The position numbers and the translations under genes are program-made. The notes beneath the pieces were generated by a model. The model worked only from the letters and a program-made list of their open reading frames with translations. It had not been told where the DNA came from and ran no database searches. DNA of 64,000 bases from Kitasatospora humi (GTDB lineage: Bacteria; Actinomycetota; Actinomycetes; Streptomycetales; Streptomycetaceae), in assembly GCF_020907985.1 (NCBI RefSeq), contig NZ_JAJJPA010000018.1, positions 62,001 to 126,000 of the forward strand, written 5' to 3'. How positions within the stretch are numbered: the first letter of the stretch is position 1; every line of letters starts with the position of its first letter. Positions 22,812 to 31,418 of the stretch are shown in pieces.

Positions 22812-24560
22812 TCAGTCGAGGACGTCCTTCACCTTGAACAGCAGCCTGTCGGTCAGATTGCCCCACCACTGCCGAAGATCCCCGTAGTGCTCTGCCGGGT
22901 CGGGGTGCTGAGCTTCGGCGCGGGCATAGGCAACCAGCAGGAGCGTGATCGCCTCGGCCGCCCTGCGCGCAGTGTCCGCAGCCTGCTGAGTGGTGACCGT
23001 TGTCGGATCCTGCTGCGACAACGCTCGCAGCGGGGCGTACATCTCCTTGTAGAAGCGGTGCCGCGAGTTGAGGCGGATAAGCGACTGCCCGTTGACGTGG
23101 GTGATCTCGAACATGTTGGTTCCGGGGAAGTCGACCGTCTCGATGACGAACGGCATCTCCTTGACCTTATCCACATAGGCGGCGCGCTCCTCCTCGCTCC
23201 GCTTGCCCGCATCGCGGGCCAGCTCGCTGAGCAGATCGAGCTGCTGCTCCTCCGAGACAGTCTCCTTCACCCTGCCCTTCGGCAGGGAACGGTCGGCGTC
23301 CGTGAGGGCCTTGTTGATGGGCGCGTGCTCGCCTGACTCCTTCGCTTCCTCGCGCGCCATCTCCCCCCAGATGCTCTGCAGCTCCGCACGGGCGTTGGGG
23401 ATCCAACGCTCGGCCACGGTGCGGAGCGTCCTCCGAAGCTCGTCCGACGGTTCGGCGCCACGCTTAACGTTGCGCACGCCCATCATGCGGTCCAGCGTCG
23501 GATCGAAGTGGACCTCGAATCCGATGTAGCGGTCCGGGGTCTTGATCCCTCCGGGGAACAGCTTCGGTACGATCGTGTAGCTGATTTCGCGGTTCAGCCG
23601 CATGAAGCTGATCATGCCTTCGTTGTCGGGGATCCTCAGGTTCTTCGCCAAGCTGTCGCCACCCACGCCGCTGCGTCGGACAACCTCTCGCGGCGCCAGC
23701 GTGATCACGACGCGGACCTTGTGGTCTGTGCCGTCGACGGCGACCCACTCGTTGAAGAAGACGTGTCCGGCGAAGTGGTCGTCCGGAAGGTCAGCGTCAC
23801 GAACAAGGCCCTGCACCCGCGCCACTTCCCGTGTGAGGACGTGATCAGCCCAGGAGCCGGCCCGCAGGAAGGTGGGGTCGTGAGGAAACAGGCGGACTGT
23901 GTCAACCTCGATCTTGATCCCGCCGTAGAGGAACTCGCGGAACATGCGGGAGAGTTCCTTCTGCAGTTCAAGTCGTAGGGCATCCGGGGTGCTCTGTCCG
24001 CGCCCGTTGGATGCACGGTCGATCTTCGACCACATCAGCAGAGTGCCGGTGCCCTCCGGGAAGCAGGGCTCCAGGTGGGCGGGGAGCGGCTTATCGTCTG
24101 GCGGGTAGATGCCGACCTGCTCGCCGCGGTTCTCTGCACTGCGCGCGTCCTGGAGGTCGAACTCCACGTGCCGAATGCGGTCGTCGCCAGCGACCCGGGA
24201 CCACACGTCAATGCGCTCGCCAACGCTCAGGCCGGCCAACTTGGCCCCGATGCCGAACTTGCCGATGGTCTTGTCGGACATGAAGCGGGTGGAGTAACCG
24301 AGCTGCAGGTAGTGCTGCAGAATGTTGTCGTCCATGCCGACGCCGTCATCGATGACGATGACTCGGTCGATGGTCTTCTTGCGGCCTTTGGTGGTCTCCT
24401 CCATCAGGATCTGGATCCTGTTGGCGTTCGCCTCGATGCTGTTGTCCACAACCTCACCGATCGCGGTCGACAGCGTGTAGCCGGACTCGCGCAGGCTGGT
24501 GAGGGCCTGGCCGCTCAGCATGACCGGGATGACGTCGGATGTCTGCGTCGTGTCAATCAC
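22812..24560 (-). CDS. GHKL-type ATPase (Hsp90/MORC-like)
   Basis: The product is 582 aa. The N-box GEVVDNSIEANA (35-46), G1 box DDGVGM (71-76) and G2 box GKFGIGAKLAG (100-110) define a GHKL ATP-binding domain. The C-terminal half is predicted helical and charged and has no recognised domain. GHKL ATPases act as ATP-gated clamps, and several serve in phage defence with a nuclease partner. GTG start has GGAGAG upstream and overlaps the GIY-YIG gene by 8 nt. It faces dndE, so it may be the ATPase of a phosphorothioate-linked restriction module. Confidence 0.85.
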   Translation of the reverse strand: MIDTTQTSDVIPVMLSGQALTSLRESGYTLSTAIGEVVDNSIEANANRIQILMEETTKGRKKTIDRVIVIDDGVGMDDNILQHYLQLGYSTRFMSDKTIGKFGIGAKLAGLSVGERIDVWSRVAGDDRIRHVEFDLQDARSAENRGEQVGIYPPDDKPLPAHLEPCFPEGTGTLLMWSKIDRASNGRGQSTPDALRLELQKELSRMFREFLYGGIKIEVDTVRLFPHDPTFLRAGSWADHVLTREVARVQGLVRDADLPDDHFAGHVFFNEWVAVDGTDHKVRVVITLAPREVVRRSGVGGDSLAKNLRIPDNEGMISFMRLNREISYTIVPKLFPGGIKTPDRYIGFEVHFDPTLDRMMGVRNVKRGAEPSDELRRTLRTVAERWIPNARAELQSIWGEMAREEAKESGEHAPINKALTDADRSLPKGRVKETVSEEQQLDLLSELARDAGKRSEEERAAYVDKVKEMPFVIETVDFPGTNMFEITHVNGQSLIRLNSRHRFYKEMYAPLRALSQQDPTTVTTQQAADTARRAAEAITLLLVAYARAEAQHPDPAEHYGDLRQWWGNLTDRLLFKVKDVLD

Positions 24561-25041
24561 GGGGACTCTCCTCGGAGTTCAGAAGTCTTGTATGCAGGAC
24601 GTGGCGCCAAGCCGCCGAGTCATCAAGGCAGAAGGGGCACCGGTAGTTGGCGCGTGCCGGCGTGGCCGGGTGGATCTGGTTGGCGATCGGGAACTGCTCC
24701 CGACGCAGTCGGTGGTACCAGTACGACTCGAACCAGTAGGCGCCTCGTGGCGTGCGGGCGGGAGCCCAGGTGAAATGCGTTGCGGTGCCCAGCAGTGGAT
24801 GGCGGATGAGGCGCGTCCGTAGGCAGGCATCGGATCGGCCAATGTAGATGGGCGTTAGTGCAGTTGAGCTAGCGTCGAACAGCATGTAGGCACCGAGCAG
24901 ACCGGTCGGCAGCAGTTGGCGCAGGACCGCTGCTGTGAACCGGTACGCGAGACGCTGTTCGCCGGCCTCACAGGGACGCCCGAGGGAGCCTTGATCCACA
25001 GTGATGCGATCAGGCAGTGGCCACCAGGAGGGTGCGGGCAT
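24553..25041 (-). CDS. GIY-YIG-like nuclease domain protein
   Basis: The product is about 162 aa from the ATG at 25041, which overlaps the sigma-like gene by 32 nt; a downstream GTG at about 24999 is also possible. GAYMLFDASS, then PIYIGRSDACLRTRLIRHP (about 65-82) is a GIY-YIG core, followed by ESYWYHRL. A CPFC motif near the C-terminus may bind zinc with further His residues. It would cut DNA, and as neighbour of a GHKL ATPase and dnd genes is a candidate effector. Confidence 0.6.
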   Translation of the reverse strand: MPAPSWWPLPDRITVDQGSLGRPCEAGEQRLAYRFTAAVLRQLLPTGLLGAYMLFDASSTALTPIYIGRSDACLRTRLIRHPLLGTATHFTWAPARTPRGAYWFESYWYHRLRREQFPIANQIHPATPARANYRCPFCLDDSAAWRHVLHTRLLNSEESPRD

Positions 25042-25543
25042 GTGCTCGGATGCTCTTCCAAGCCCGTTCAACCGTGGCAATCGACACTCCTGCGCGGGCG
25101 GCCGTCTCGGCGGCCGTCCAACCGGCCAGAAGCCCTGCCCAGCAGGCCGAGCCATGCCGCCCCAACTGGTATGCATAGGAGTCGAGTTCCCGGATGGTCT
25201 CGCCCACGAGAGCGCGCTCCTCGGGGGTGTCGTGCGAAACCAGTTCCGCTACCTCGCTGCCGTCCGCCTGCAGCTGGTAGGCACGCCGGCGGTGGGCGTC
25301 CGGGAGGGGAAGTGCTGCGGCCCGCTCGCGGGCGACCATGGCAGCGCGGTCGCGCGTCCGCTTGGCGTCACGAAGCACGTTGCGCAGCAGGAAGTTGGGG
25401 CATTCCGCGGCGCGACGCTCGCCGAGCGTCAGGCTGAGCGCGGTGTCGAGGACCTCCAGGCGCTGAACGTCCTGGGCCCCGCGGTCGTGCATGTCGTACA
25501 GGCGGCGAAGCACGCTTTGGCGTGCCTCGTTGAGCTGAGGCAT
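25010..25543 (-). CDS. Sigma-70 region 4-like HTH protein
   Basis: The product is 177 aa. The C-terminal part (LLAGWTAAETAARAGVSIAT, then VERAWKSIRAHART) is a sigma region 4-type helix-turn-helix. The N-terminal part has the helices typical of small sigma-factor-like proteins, but a clear region 2 with promoter-melting aromatic residues is not visible. It could be a regulator of this operon or a DNA-binding subunit. ATG start has GGAAAGG upstream. Confidence 0.6.
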   Translation of the reverse strand: MPQLNEARQSVLRRLYDMHDRGAQDVQRLEVLDTALSLTLGERRAAECPNFLLRNVLRDAKRTRDRAAMVARERAAALPLPDAHRRRAYQLQADGSEVAELVSHDTPEERALVGETIRELDSYAYQLGRHGSACWAGLLAGWTAAETAARAGVSIATVERAWKSIRAHARTLLVATA

Positions 25544-25883
25544 CTACTGCCTTTCCGGTACCTGACGGCCGTGCGTCAAGCCCTCTTCGGTTGTGGCCTG
25601 CTGTCCCTTTGGCCGGGGCCGCCGTATGGTCGGCCCCGACATCAGCAGGTGGTTCCAGCGTACGAAGCACCACTTGTTGTTCGTGGCGAAGTGCTCTACC
25701 TGTTATGGGACTTGATTGTTCCTCTGCCCCTCACTGCTCGTCAGATTCTTCTTGCGACGCTCGTCTCAGGGACTCGGGCACCCCTCTGGCGTCAGGGAAG
25801 TGCCCATGCCCACAGAGGTGCTGTGCTCCTCCAACTTGCGACGACTGCCCAGCGCCGGAAGCGGTCCGAGCATCGGCGTCTTC
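25544..25883 (-). other. 340-bp gap between DGQHR and sigma-like genes
   Basis: No gene with convincing codon use was seen here. The gap holds a 7-bp hairpin (GGGGCCG arms, about 25617-25640), suitable as a terminator for the DGQHR gene, and lower-GC sequence that may carry the promoter of the sigma-like, GIY-YIG and GHKL genes. Confidence 0.4.
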
Positions 25884-27488
25884 TCAGATCGTGGCGGGCA
25901 AACTGATCTTGTTCCGCTGGACGACCTCGCCCGAGTAGTCGCGGTATTCGTGCTCTCCGACCAGACGGGCATCGGCGATGAGGTCCCGAAGCGCTCGCCG
26001 CTCCTTGTCAGTCGGCAGGCCCGACACCAGGTGACGGAAGATCTTGACCGCGGTATCCCGCCCCTTGATGCTCATGCGCTGGCCGTTGAAGTCGTACAGG
26101 ACCCCCCACCACGGGTTCTCGACGGCGTCCAGCTTCAGGCCACCACGGCTGTCGAGCGTGTGGAGCTTGCTGAAGATGTCGTCGAGATGCATGCCTTCAG
26201 CGCGAAGCAGTCCCACGGCCTGCGCCATTGCTTGCTGACCCACTGGCCGGAGGAGGAGGTGTCCCTTTCCGCCGCCGCTTCCTCGCTCCACCTCGTGTCC
26301 GAAGCGGCGGAACCGCGAGGCGGACTCGCCTCGGCTGATGGCCTGGAACGTAGGCATCTCGTTGATGTAGTCCCAGAGCTGCGCGAAGTCCGACCGGCCC
26401 CTTACGAGCTCGGCGTCACTTGGCCGGCGTGCGAGTTCGCGGCCCTTGGCTTCCCAGTCGCTGTAGTGGTTGTCGGCGAGCAGGTAGCCCTTGGCCATCT
26501 CCGTCAGGGTCTGGAGCGTGGTGATGTGGGCTGAGCGCTTGGAGATGGTGCTGTTCTTGAAGTTGACAGCGCTCTTGGCGGTCTTGAAGAGGGGGTGTTC
26601 CACGGCTACGCGTCGCGCAACGATGGCGAACCCGTTGTCCTCGTCGAGCTGGGCGACCTCGCCGGGGGTCAGCGGCGAGGCCTGCTTGTTCACATGCGTG
26701 AAGATGCTCCGCACTCGGCGTTGAGCGTCCTCGCGAGACTCCCCCTTCAGGACCGCGGGGATGATCTCAACTCCCATGCGCTCGGCGCCGAGTTGCTGAA
26801 GCTGGGCTTCGTCCAGGTTGTGCTCGGCGACGATGGCGTCGAGGAGGAGGACCTCGTCGCGCTTGACCTTGCCCTCCTTGTCCCGGACGTCCAGCCGGCC
26901 GTAGGTGATGAGCTTGAGCGCGGCGTCGATCCCGATGACTCGGTGCTGGCCGTCGAACGCGTACAGGCGGGTCTGCGGGCCGAGTTCGAGCATGCCGACA
27001 CGGCCGCGCCCGTCGAGGGCACGGAAGGTCGCGGAGGTCTCCTTCGCGCAGCCGTCTTCATCCCACATGTCGCTGTCGGGGTCGTCGACCCACGGCTGGC
27101 TGAGGACGACGAGGATCGGCGGGAACTTGTGGTTGTCGCGCTCGATGAGGTACTTGGCGAGCACTGCCTCCCGGGACCAGTCGATCGCTCGCTGCGAGAT
27201 GGCTTCGATGCTCTCCTCGTCGATCCGCAGCTTGCCCGTCTCCGGGTCGATGCTCTTTTTGAGTAGCGGCATGGTGTTCGCCAGGCTGACCTGGTTGCGG
27301 ATCCACTCCAGGGAGGCCGAGGCGATGTAGGAGGGGCTTCCTCCCATCTGTGCCACCTCCACGAACAGGGCGTCGTCTCGAGCGATCGAGTCGTCGAGGA
27401 AGCGGGCGATCATGTTGATCTGCCGCTCGCGGAGCCCCGTGAGCTCCTCCATCTCTGCGGCGAGGTCGGATGCGGAGCGGGTGTCCAT
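25884..27488 (-). CDS. DGQHR-domain protein (DndB-like)
   Basis: The product is 534 aa from the ATG at 27488 (MDTRSASDL), 5 nt after AAGGAG. LYAFDGQHRVIGI places the DGQHR motif at residues 179-183. It is longer than DndB (377 aa) and has extra N- and C-terminal helical regions. DGQHR proteins outside dnd operons occur with diverse defence genes. As a second copy beside a dnd locus it may sense or regulate modification, or be part of the restriction module. The function is inferred. Confidence 0.82.
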   Translation of the reverse strand: MDTRSASDLAAEMEELTGLRERQINMIARFLDDSIARDDALFVEVAQMGGSPSYIASASLEWIRNQVSLANTMPLLKKSIDPETGKLRIDEESIEAISQRAIDWSREAVLAKYLIERDNHKFPPILVVLSQPWVDDPDSDMWDEDGCAKETSATFRALDGRGRVGMLELGPQTRLYAFDGQHRVIGIDAALKLITYGRLDVRDKEGKVKRDEVLLLDAIVAEHNLDEAQLQQLGAERMGVEIIPAVLKGESREDAQRRVRSIFTHVNKQASPLTPGEVAQLDEDNGFAIVARRVAVEHPLFKTAKSAVNFKNSTISKRSAHITTLQTLTEMAKGYLLADNHYSDWEAKGRELARRPSDAELVRGRSDFAQLWDYINEMPTFQAISRGESASRFRRFGHEVERGSGGGKGHLLLRPVGQQAMAQAVGLLRAEGMHLDDIFSKLHTLDSRGGLKLDAVENPWWGVLYDFNGQRMSIKGRDTAVKIFRHLVSGLPTDKERRALRDLIADARLVGEHEYRDYSGEVVQRNKISLPATI

Positions 27489-27523
27489 GCGCTCTCCTTG
27501 GATATCAGCGGGAATCATGGTGC

Positions 27524-27898
27524 TTAAGCAGACTGGGCGTGCTGCAGGTAGCGCGTCCGGTTGAAGCGGGGCTGGAGGCGGGCGATCAAGTCCCGCTCCA
27601 CCCGGTCGAGATCGGCGGGGTCAACCTCTGCGTACCAGAGCTGCCTCTCTCCGGGGCGGTGCAGCCAGTCTCTGAGCTGCCTGTTGGACTCGGTGCGGAC
27701 CTGGTGGCGGGCCAGTCTTGTCGGCAGGGACAGCGCTTGGCCGATGTATATCCACTGGTGCGCGACGGCCAGACCGTGGAACTCGGCGAGCTCCGAGTAG
27801 GCGTAGATGCCGGGCACATCCGGCACCAGCTTGTGCGCGAGCGCAACGGATCGAATGCTCTGCCAGAGCAACTTCTCTGTCCTCACCCCAGGTGACAT
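27524..27898 (-). CDS. GIY-YIG nuclease domain protein
   Basis: The product is 124 aa from the ATG at 27898. PGIYAYSELA, then QWIYIGQALSLPTRLARH, then ESNRQL and DLIARLQPRFN give an intact GIY-YIG domain (Tyr, Arg and Glu catalytic pattern) ending with the N in PRFNRTRY. It is a stand-alone nuclease domain. It precedes the DGQHR gene by 35 bp and is expressed from a region with palindromic GGCATGTC repeats. The start is uncertain, since no good ribosome site is visible. Confidence 0.75.
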   Translation of the reverse strand: MSPGVRTEKLLWQSIRSVALAHKLVPDVPGIYAYSELAEFHGLAVAHQWIYIGQALSLPTRLARHQVRTESNRQLRDWLHRPGERQLWYAEVDPADLDRVERDLIARLQPRFNRTRYLQHAQSA

Positions 27899-27955
27899 GC
27901 CGTCAGCATGGCATGTCGGAGAGACACTGTGCAAGTATTTAGAAACATGGCATGT
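27894..27955. promoter_or_regulatory. Operator-like GGCATGTC palindrome and repeat
   Basis: GACATGCC (27894-27901) and GGCATGTC (27910-27917) form a perfect 8-bp inverted repeat over the start of the GIY-YIG gene. A third copy, GGCATGT (27949-27955), lies 39 bp upstream. The surrounding 27920-28060 is visibly A/T-richer than the rest. A repressor binding here would silence the five-gene unit. Confidence 0.45.
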
Positions 27956-28159
27956 GTTGTTGAAGCATCCGGCCATGTACATCTGGACAGATGTCCTGGT
28001 CGCAAGACACTCTGTTTATGTTGCCAAACATGACGGCTTGGATCGACTACCCCGGTGAGTAGGTGCCGCGATGACGGTCATCGGGTCGCGTGCGATGGCG
28101 CCGGTCGGGGGGCGAACCAGGGGCTAGCGATGGAGGAGTTCTGCCGCCGGCTCTGGCCG

Positions 28160-28387
28160 CTAGGAGTCCTGGCTGCTTCCCGGCAGCTCGACGCTCGCCT
28201 GGTCCTCACGGCGTGGGCGCAGGCGCACCCCGCGCGGGCCCAGGTCACGGAAGGGGTCCCCACGCTCGGCCACCAGCTGGTCATAGAGCGGCGTCGGTTC
28301 CTCCCTGGGGGTGTCGATGATGCGGGCAGGCGCTGCAACCGGCAGCGGGGGACGGGCGGTGAACCAGGGACTGGCTGGGATGCTCAT
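28160..28387 (-). CDS. Small phage protein of unknown function
   Basis: The product is 75 aa starting MSIPASPWF. It has a Pro-rich N-terminus and a charged C-terminus (LYDQLVAERGDPFRDLG, then RLRPRRE). Codon use is G/C-rich at third positions. It sits between the exonuclease gene and the Dnd-linked module. No family is recognised. Confidence 0.5.
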   Translation of the reverse strand: MSIPASPWFTARPPLPVAAPARIIDTPREEPTPLYDQLVAERGDPFRDLGPRGVRLRPRREDQASVELPGSSQDS

Positions 28388-28537
28388 GGCCAGGAGTGCC
28401 TTTCAAGTCGACTGATCGGCCGGAAGGTTAGGAATCGCCGGACGGTGCGTCCTGGCGGCGGGCACGGCAGCTTTGGACCAGGTCCGGCAAGGACCGGTGC
28501 CGCCAGCGGGCCGCCGCGCGGGGTGCACATGGCGTTC

Positions 28538-29815
28538 TTAGGTGCCCTGCTCGCGGCGGGCCTTGTCGCGCTTGGCCGCGCGGACACGGCGCACCACGGT
28601 CCGGCCAGAGACCTTCTTGCGCTTGGTCGGATAGTCCAGCTCGGACAGCGCTGGCCGCTGGTCCGCCGGATAATCCCAGAACTCCTCCAGTTGGAGGGCT
28701 CGCGCCACCGGGTCCGGTTCCGGGTCGTTGAGCCGGTCGCTGGTCTTGTCGTACTCGAACTCGCCATAGGAGCCGGCGGGGACGCCCAGCAGCAGTACCT
28801 GGGCGAACTCCTGCTGCTTGGCGGCGGCGGACTTGGCCGCGCGATGACGGTCATACTCGGCCAGGGCCCACTCGATGTCGGCGCGGTCCTCGACGAGCGT
28901 GAAGGACTCCGGGGAGCGACCAGCCTGCTCCGCCTCGGTCATGTTCCAGCAGTGCACCCGCGCCGGGCAGAAGCGCTTGCAGATCGGATCGGTACTCGGC
29001 CCGGACCGGTCCCTGGGCAGCTCCGCGCCGACGTCCAGCGCAGTGGCGATCGCGGTGAGCCGGGCCAGCGCGCGGCGGGCGGTGGCCTCGTCGTAGGGCC
29101 GGGCGAACTCCTCATCCACGCCGCTCTTGCGCTCCAGATAGATGATCCGCACCTCGCGGACCGCGTGGCCCACCATCGTCAGGGCGAACCCGTACAGCTG
29201 GACTTGGTCCCACTCCGCCTCGGGTGGTCCGTTGTCCCCGACGTTCGCCCACTTCCAGTCCCCGGCCGTCTTGAAGTCGTAGAGGACGCCGGTGATCGGG
29301 TCGTACTCATCGAAGTGGCTGGGCCGGTCGAGCCCCGGCAGGATGACGGGCTGCTCGTACAGCCGCCACGGGTACAGGGCGCGGCGGCGAGCGGCGGCGG
29401 AGTCGTGAATCAGGGTGCCGGCCATGGCCGCGCGCTTGTCGGCAGGCGCCGGGGTGTAGTCGACGGGCGGCCTCTCCCGGTACTGGATGGCCCGGCGGCA
29501 TGAGGCGGTGTCGGAGGCGCCGATCGACCAGGTTCCGGCGGGGCGGTTGGTGCGGTTGTGGCCAGTGCGGCGGTGGGTGCGGTCGTAGGTCGCCAGGTCC
29601 TGGCCGAGGCCCTGGTGGGCGCCGTCTTGGGCGCGTTCCAGCAGCAGGTCCGCGGGGTCGCGCCGGTAGCGGCGGCAATCGGTGGGCGGGTGGGCACCGG
29701 TGTGCTTGGCGCCCCGGTGCTGGTGGCGGGCTGCTCCGCAGCGGCAGTACAGAAGGCGCGGTCCGATCGGGGTGCGGGCGTCCAGTTCGCGGGCACGCTG
29801 GATGAGGTCGGTCAT
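28538..29815 (-). CDS. PD-(D/E)XK exonuclease with Cas4/AddB-type Fe-S cluster
   Basis: The product is 425 aa. GTLIHDSA (133-140), DEYDPITGVLYDFKTAG (the D and DFK at 180-182), and QLYGFAL with IYLERKSG follow the Cas4/RecB nuclease core. C106 (ASCRRAI type context) and CKRFCPARVHC near residue 305 fit the four Cys of a 4Fe-4S cluster. The N-terminal 100 residues carry several further Cys and His (CRCG, TDC) and may bind zinc. It would resect DNA to give single strands for RecT, the next gene upstream. A weak GGA precedes ATG. Confidence 0.82.
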   Translation of the reverse strand: MTDLIQRARELDARTPIGPRLLYCRCGAARHQHRGAKHTGAHPPTDCRRYRRDPADLLLERAQDGAHQGLGQDLATYDRTHRRTGHNRTNRPAGTWSIGASDTASCRRAIQYRERPPVDYTPAPADKRAAMAGTLIHDSAAARRRALYPWRLYEQPVILPGLDRPSHFDEYDPITGVLYDFKTAGDWKWANVGDNGPPEAEWDQVQLYGFALTMVGHAVREVRIIYLERKSGVDEEFARPYDEATARRALARLTAIATALDVGAELPRDRSGPSTDPICKRFCPARVHCWNMTEAEQAGRSPESFTLVEDRADIEWALAEYDRHRAAKSAAAKQQEFAQVLLLGVPAGSYGEFEYDKTSDRLNDPEPDPVARALQLEEFWDYPADQRPALSELDYPTKRKKVSGRTVVRRVRAAKRDKARREQGT

Positions 29816-29895
29816 GGCAGGTTCCGGAAGGTGTGCAGGGCTCAGCGCCGCGCCGCCCATGAGCGGGGGTGGCGCGGCTGACCGGGCCGGGAGGG

Positions 29896-31110
29896 TCAGT
29901 GCCGGGAGACTGTGGTGAGCCAGGCGTTGACGGCCGGGTTGAGCCGCACCAGCAGCCCACCCGCCGTCAGGTGCTCGGCCGCATCCGGGTGGCGTTGGCG
30001 CAGCGCGGTAACGGCGTGGTCGCGCAGCCCGTCGAGCAGCTGCTGCAGGTCCTCGACCGTGGCTTCGCCGATCTTCTTGCCGCTGGACTTGCGCCACCGC
30101 TGGGTGAGGGTGGTGACGGTGCTGCCCATGGCGTTGGCGTAGGCACGCAGTTCGGCTCGCAGCTCGTCGGCGCCGGGCGGCTCGTCCCCAGACAGCTGGT
30201 CACCGCCGTCCTGCTCGCCGGGCTGGTTCTCTCCGGTAGTGGTGTCCACGAGGCCGCCCTGAATGATGACCGGCTCGGGCACGGTGGCGTTCTCGCGGGC
30301 GGTGCGCCGTCGGGCGGCGGCGTCCTCGCGGGCCAGCTCGCGCTGCTCCTGGTCGGCGCGGCCCATCTCGTCGTGCTCGTAGATGCCGGTCAGCTCGCGG
30401 GGGAAGCCGATGCGCCATGCCTGCGCCTCGGCGACCTTGCCGATCATGTGAACGCCCATAGTGGGCCACAGGCCCGAGAGCACCTTGTTGCCGGTGCGCT
30501 CGCCTTCCCCGGTGTGCGGGTTGTTCGCCCACTCGTCCTTGGTGACGGCGAACTCGCTGAACAGGGCGACGGCTTGGGAGACAGTGCGGTCTCCGGCGAT
30601 GCTGTAGTGCTCGATGCGGCACATCGCGGCGGCCGGGAGCCCCTTCCCCAGCCACACGTCGACCCAGCGACGGCGGTTGATGCCGTCCTCGCCGATGGTC
30701 CACCACGCGGGGTCGTCTTCGGGGCCAGTCCAGAACGGTCCGACGCGACGGATGAACCGGCCGCTGCGCTGCCCGATGTGCCGGAACCCGTCGATACCGG
30801 TCTGCGCGGTGTAGTACAGCTCTTCGCGCTTGCCGATCCGGCGCTTGCGCTGGATGTAGTAGATCTCGCGGCGGAACGGATCGAGCCCGGTGCTCTTGCA
30901 GATGTGGAAGTAAGCCACCAACTCGTGGGTGGGAGCGTTGGCCAGGCCGATCGAGGCCAACGCTGAGCGCTGCGCCTTCGTCCAAAACCGCTGGGCGCCG
31001 GTGATCTCCAGGACCTGGTCCGGGTTCTCGATCATCACCTGGGCGCGGTTGTCGGTCAGCGGGGTGAGCGGCTCGGTGTCAGCAAGCCTATCCTGCTGGG
31101 TAGTTGTCAC
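29896..31110 (-). CDS. recT: RecT family single-strand annealing protein
   Basis: The product is 404 aa from the GTG at 31110. The core (residues about 35-260) has TGLDPFRREIYYIQRK, TGIDGFRHIGQRSG and the CRIEHYSIAGD segment of RecT/Bet proteins. It anneals complementary single strands and works with the exonuclease encoded next. The C-terminal 130 residues are extra: an acidic linker and a helical tail. The leader contains the shared hairpin (copy g) and GGAAGG. Confidence 0.9.
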   Translation of the reverse strand: MTTTQQDRLADTEPLTPLTDNRAQVMIENPDQVLEITGAQRFWTKAQRSALASIGLANAPTHELVAYFHICKSTGLDPFRREIYYIQRKRRIGKREELYYTAQTGIDGFRHIGQRSGRFIRRVGPFWTGPEDDPAWWTIGEDGINRRRWVDVWLGKGLPAAAMCRIEHYSIAGDRTVSQAVALFSEFAVTKDEWANNPHTGEGERTGNKVLSGLWPTMGVHMIGKVAEAQAWRIGFPRELTGIYEHDEMGRADQEQRELAREDAAARRRTARENATVPEPVIIQGGLVDTTTGENQPGEQDGGDQLSGDEPPGADELRAELRAYANAMGSTVTTLTQRWRKSSGKKIGEATVEDLQQLLDGLRDHAVTALRQRHPDAAEHLTAGGLLVRLNPAVNAWLTTVSRH

Positions 31111-31142
31111 CGTACGGCGCCTTCCTGTCGTCTCCTTGGCGG

Positions 31143-31172
31143 CACCGGGGTTCGCAGGCCCCGGTGTGGCTG
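31143..31172 (-). promoter_or_regulatory. Leader hairpin, copy g (upstream of recT)
   Basis: The transcript reads CAGCCA, a perfect CACCGGGG stem over a CTGCGAA loop, a short spacer and AAGGAGA. The GCGAA of the loop is kept 28 kb away from the other copies. Confidence 0.5.
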
Positions 31173-31353
31173 CCTGCGCCCAGCCTCCCGTGCGAACGCG
31201 GCTCGTGGGAACACCCACCACGGCATCAATGCGCTGTGAGAGCAAGGAGGTTGGAAAGGAGAGGGCCGCCAGGCCCGCGGGGTGCGAATCCCGCCCGGGT
31301 CCTCGCGCTCCCCTGATAAGGAGACAGCCCCGAAGGGTTGGTTGCCGGAGCAC

Positions 31354-31377
31354 GAGGCCGGTTGGCCCGGCGGCCTC
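31354..31377 (-). terminator. Hairpin after the holin-like gene
   Basis: GAGGCCG and CGGCCTC pair over a 10-nt loop, about 40 nt downstream of the holin-like stop codon. Confidence 0.45.
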
Positions 31378-31418
31378 ATTGTCACTCTACGGGATGGCCG
31401 GCGGTAGCCGAAGGCCGT

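Larger units (their letters stand above)
31111..31418 (-). other. 308-bp region between holin-like gene and recT
   Basis: It holds leader hairpin copy g (31143-31172) and a 7-bp GAGGCCG hairpin (31354-31377) that can end the holin transcript. A tRNA-like T-loop (GGTGCGAATCCC) near 31278 is not part of a foldable tRNA. No gene was seen. Confidence 0.5.

Noticed and set aside
31265..31310. T-loop-like GGTGCGAATCCC before recT as a possible tRNA or attachment site
   Set aside because: The loop is 8 nt and lacks the TTCRA pattern, and no matching acceptor stem is found upstream.
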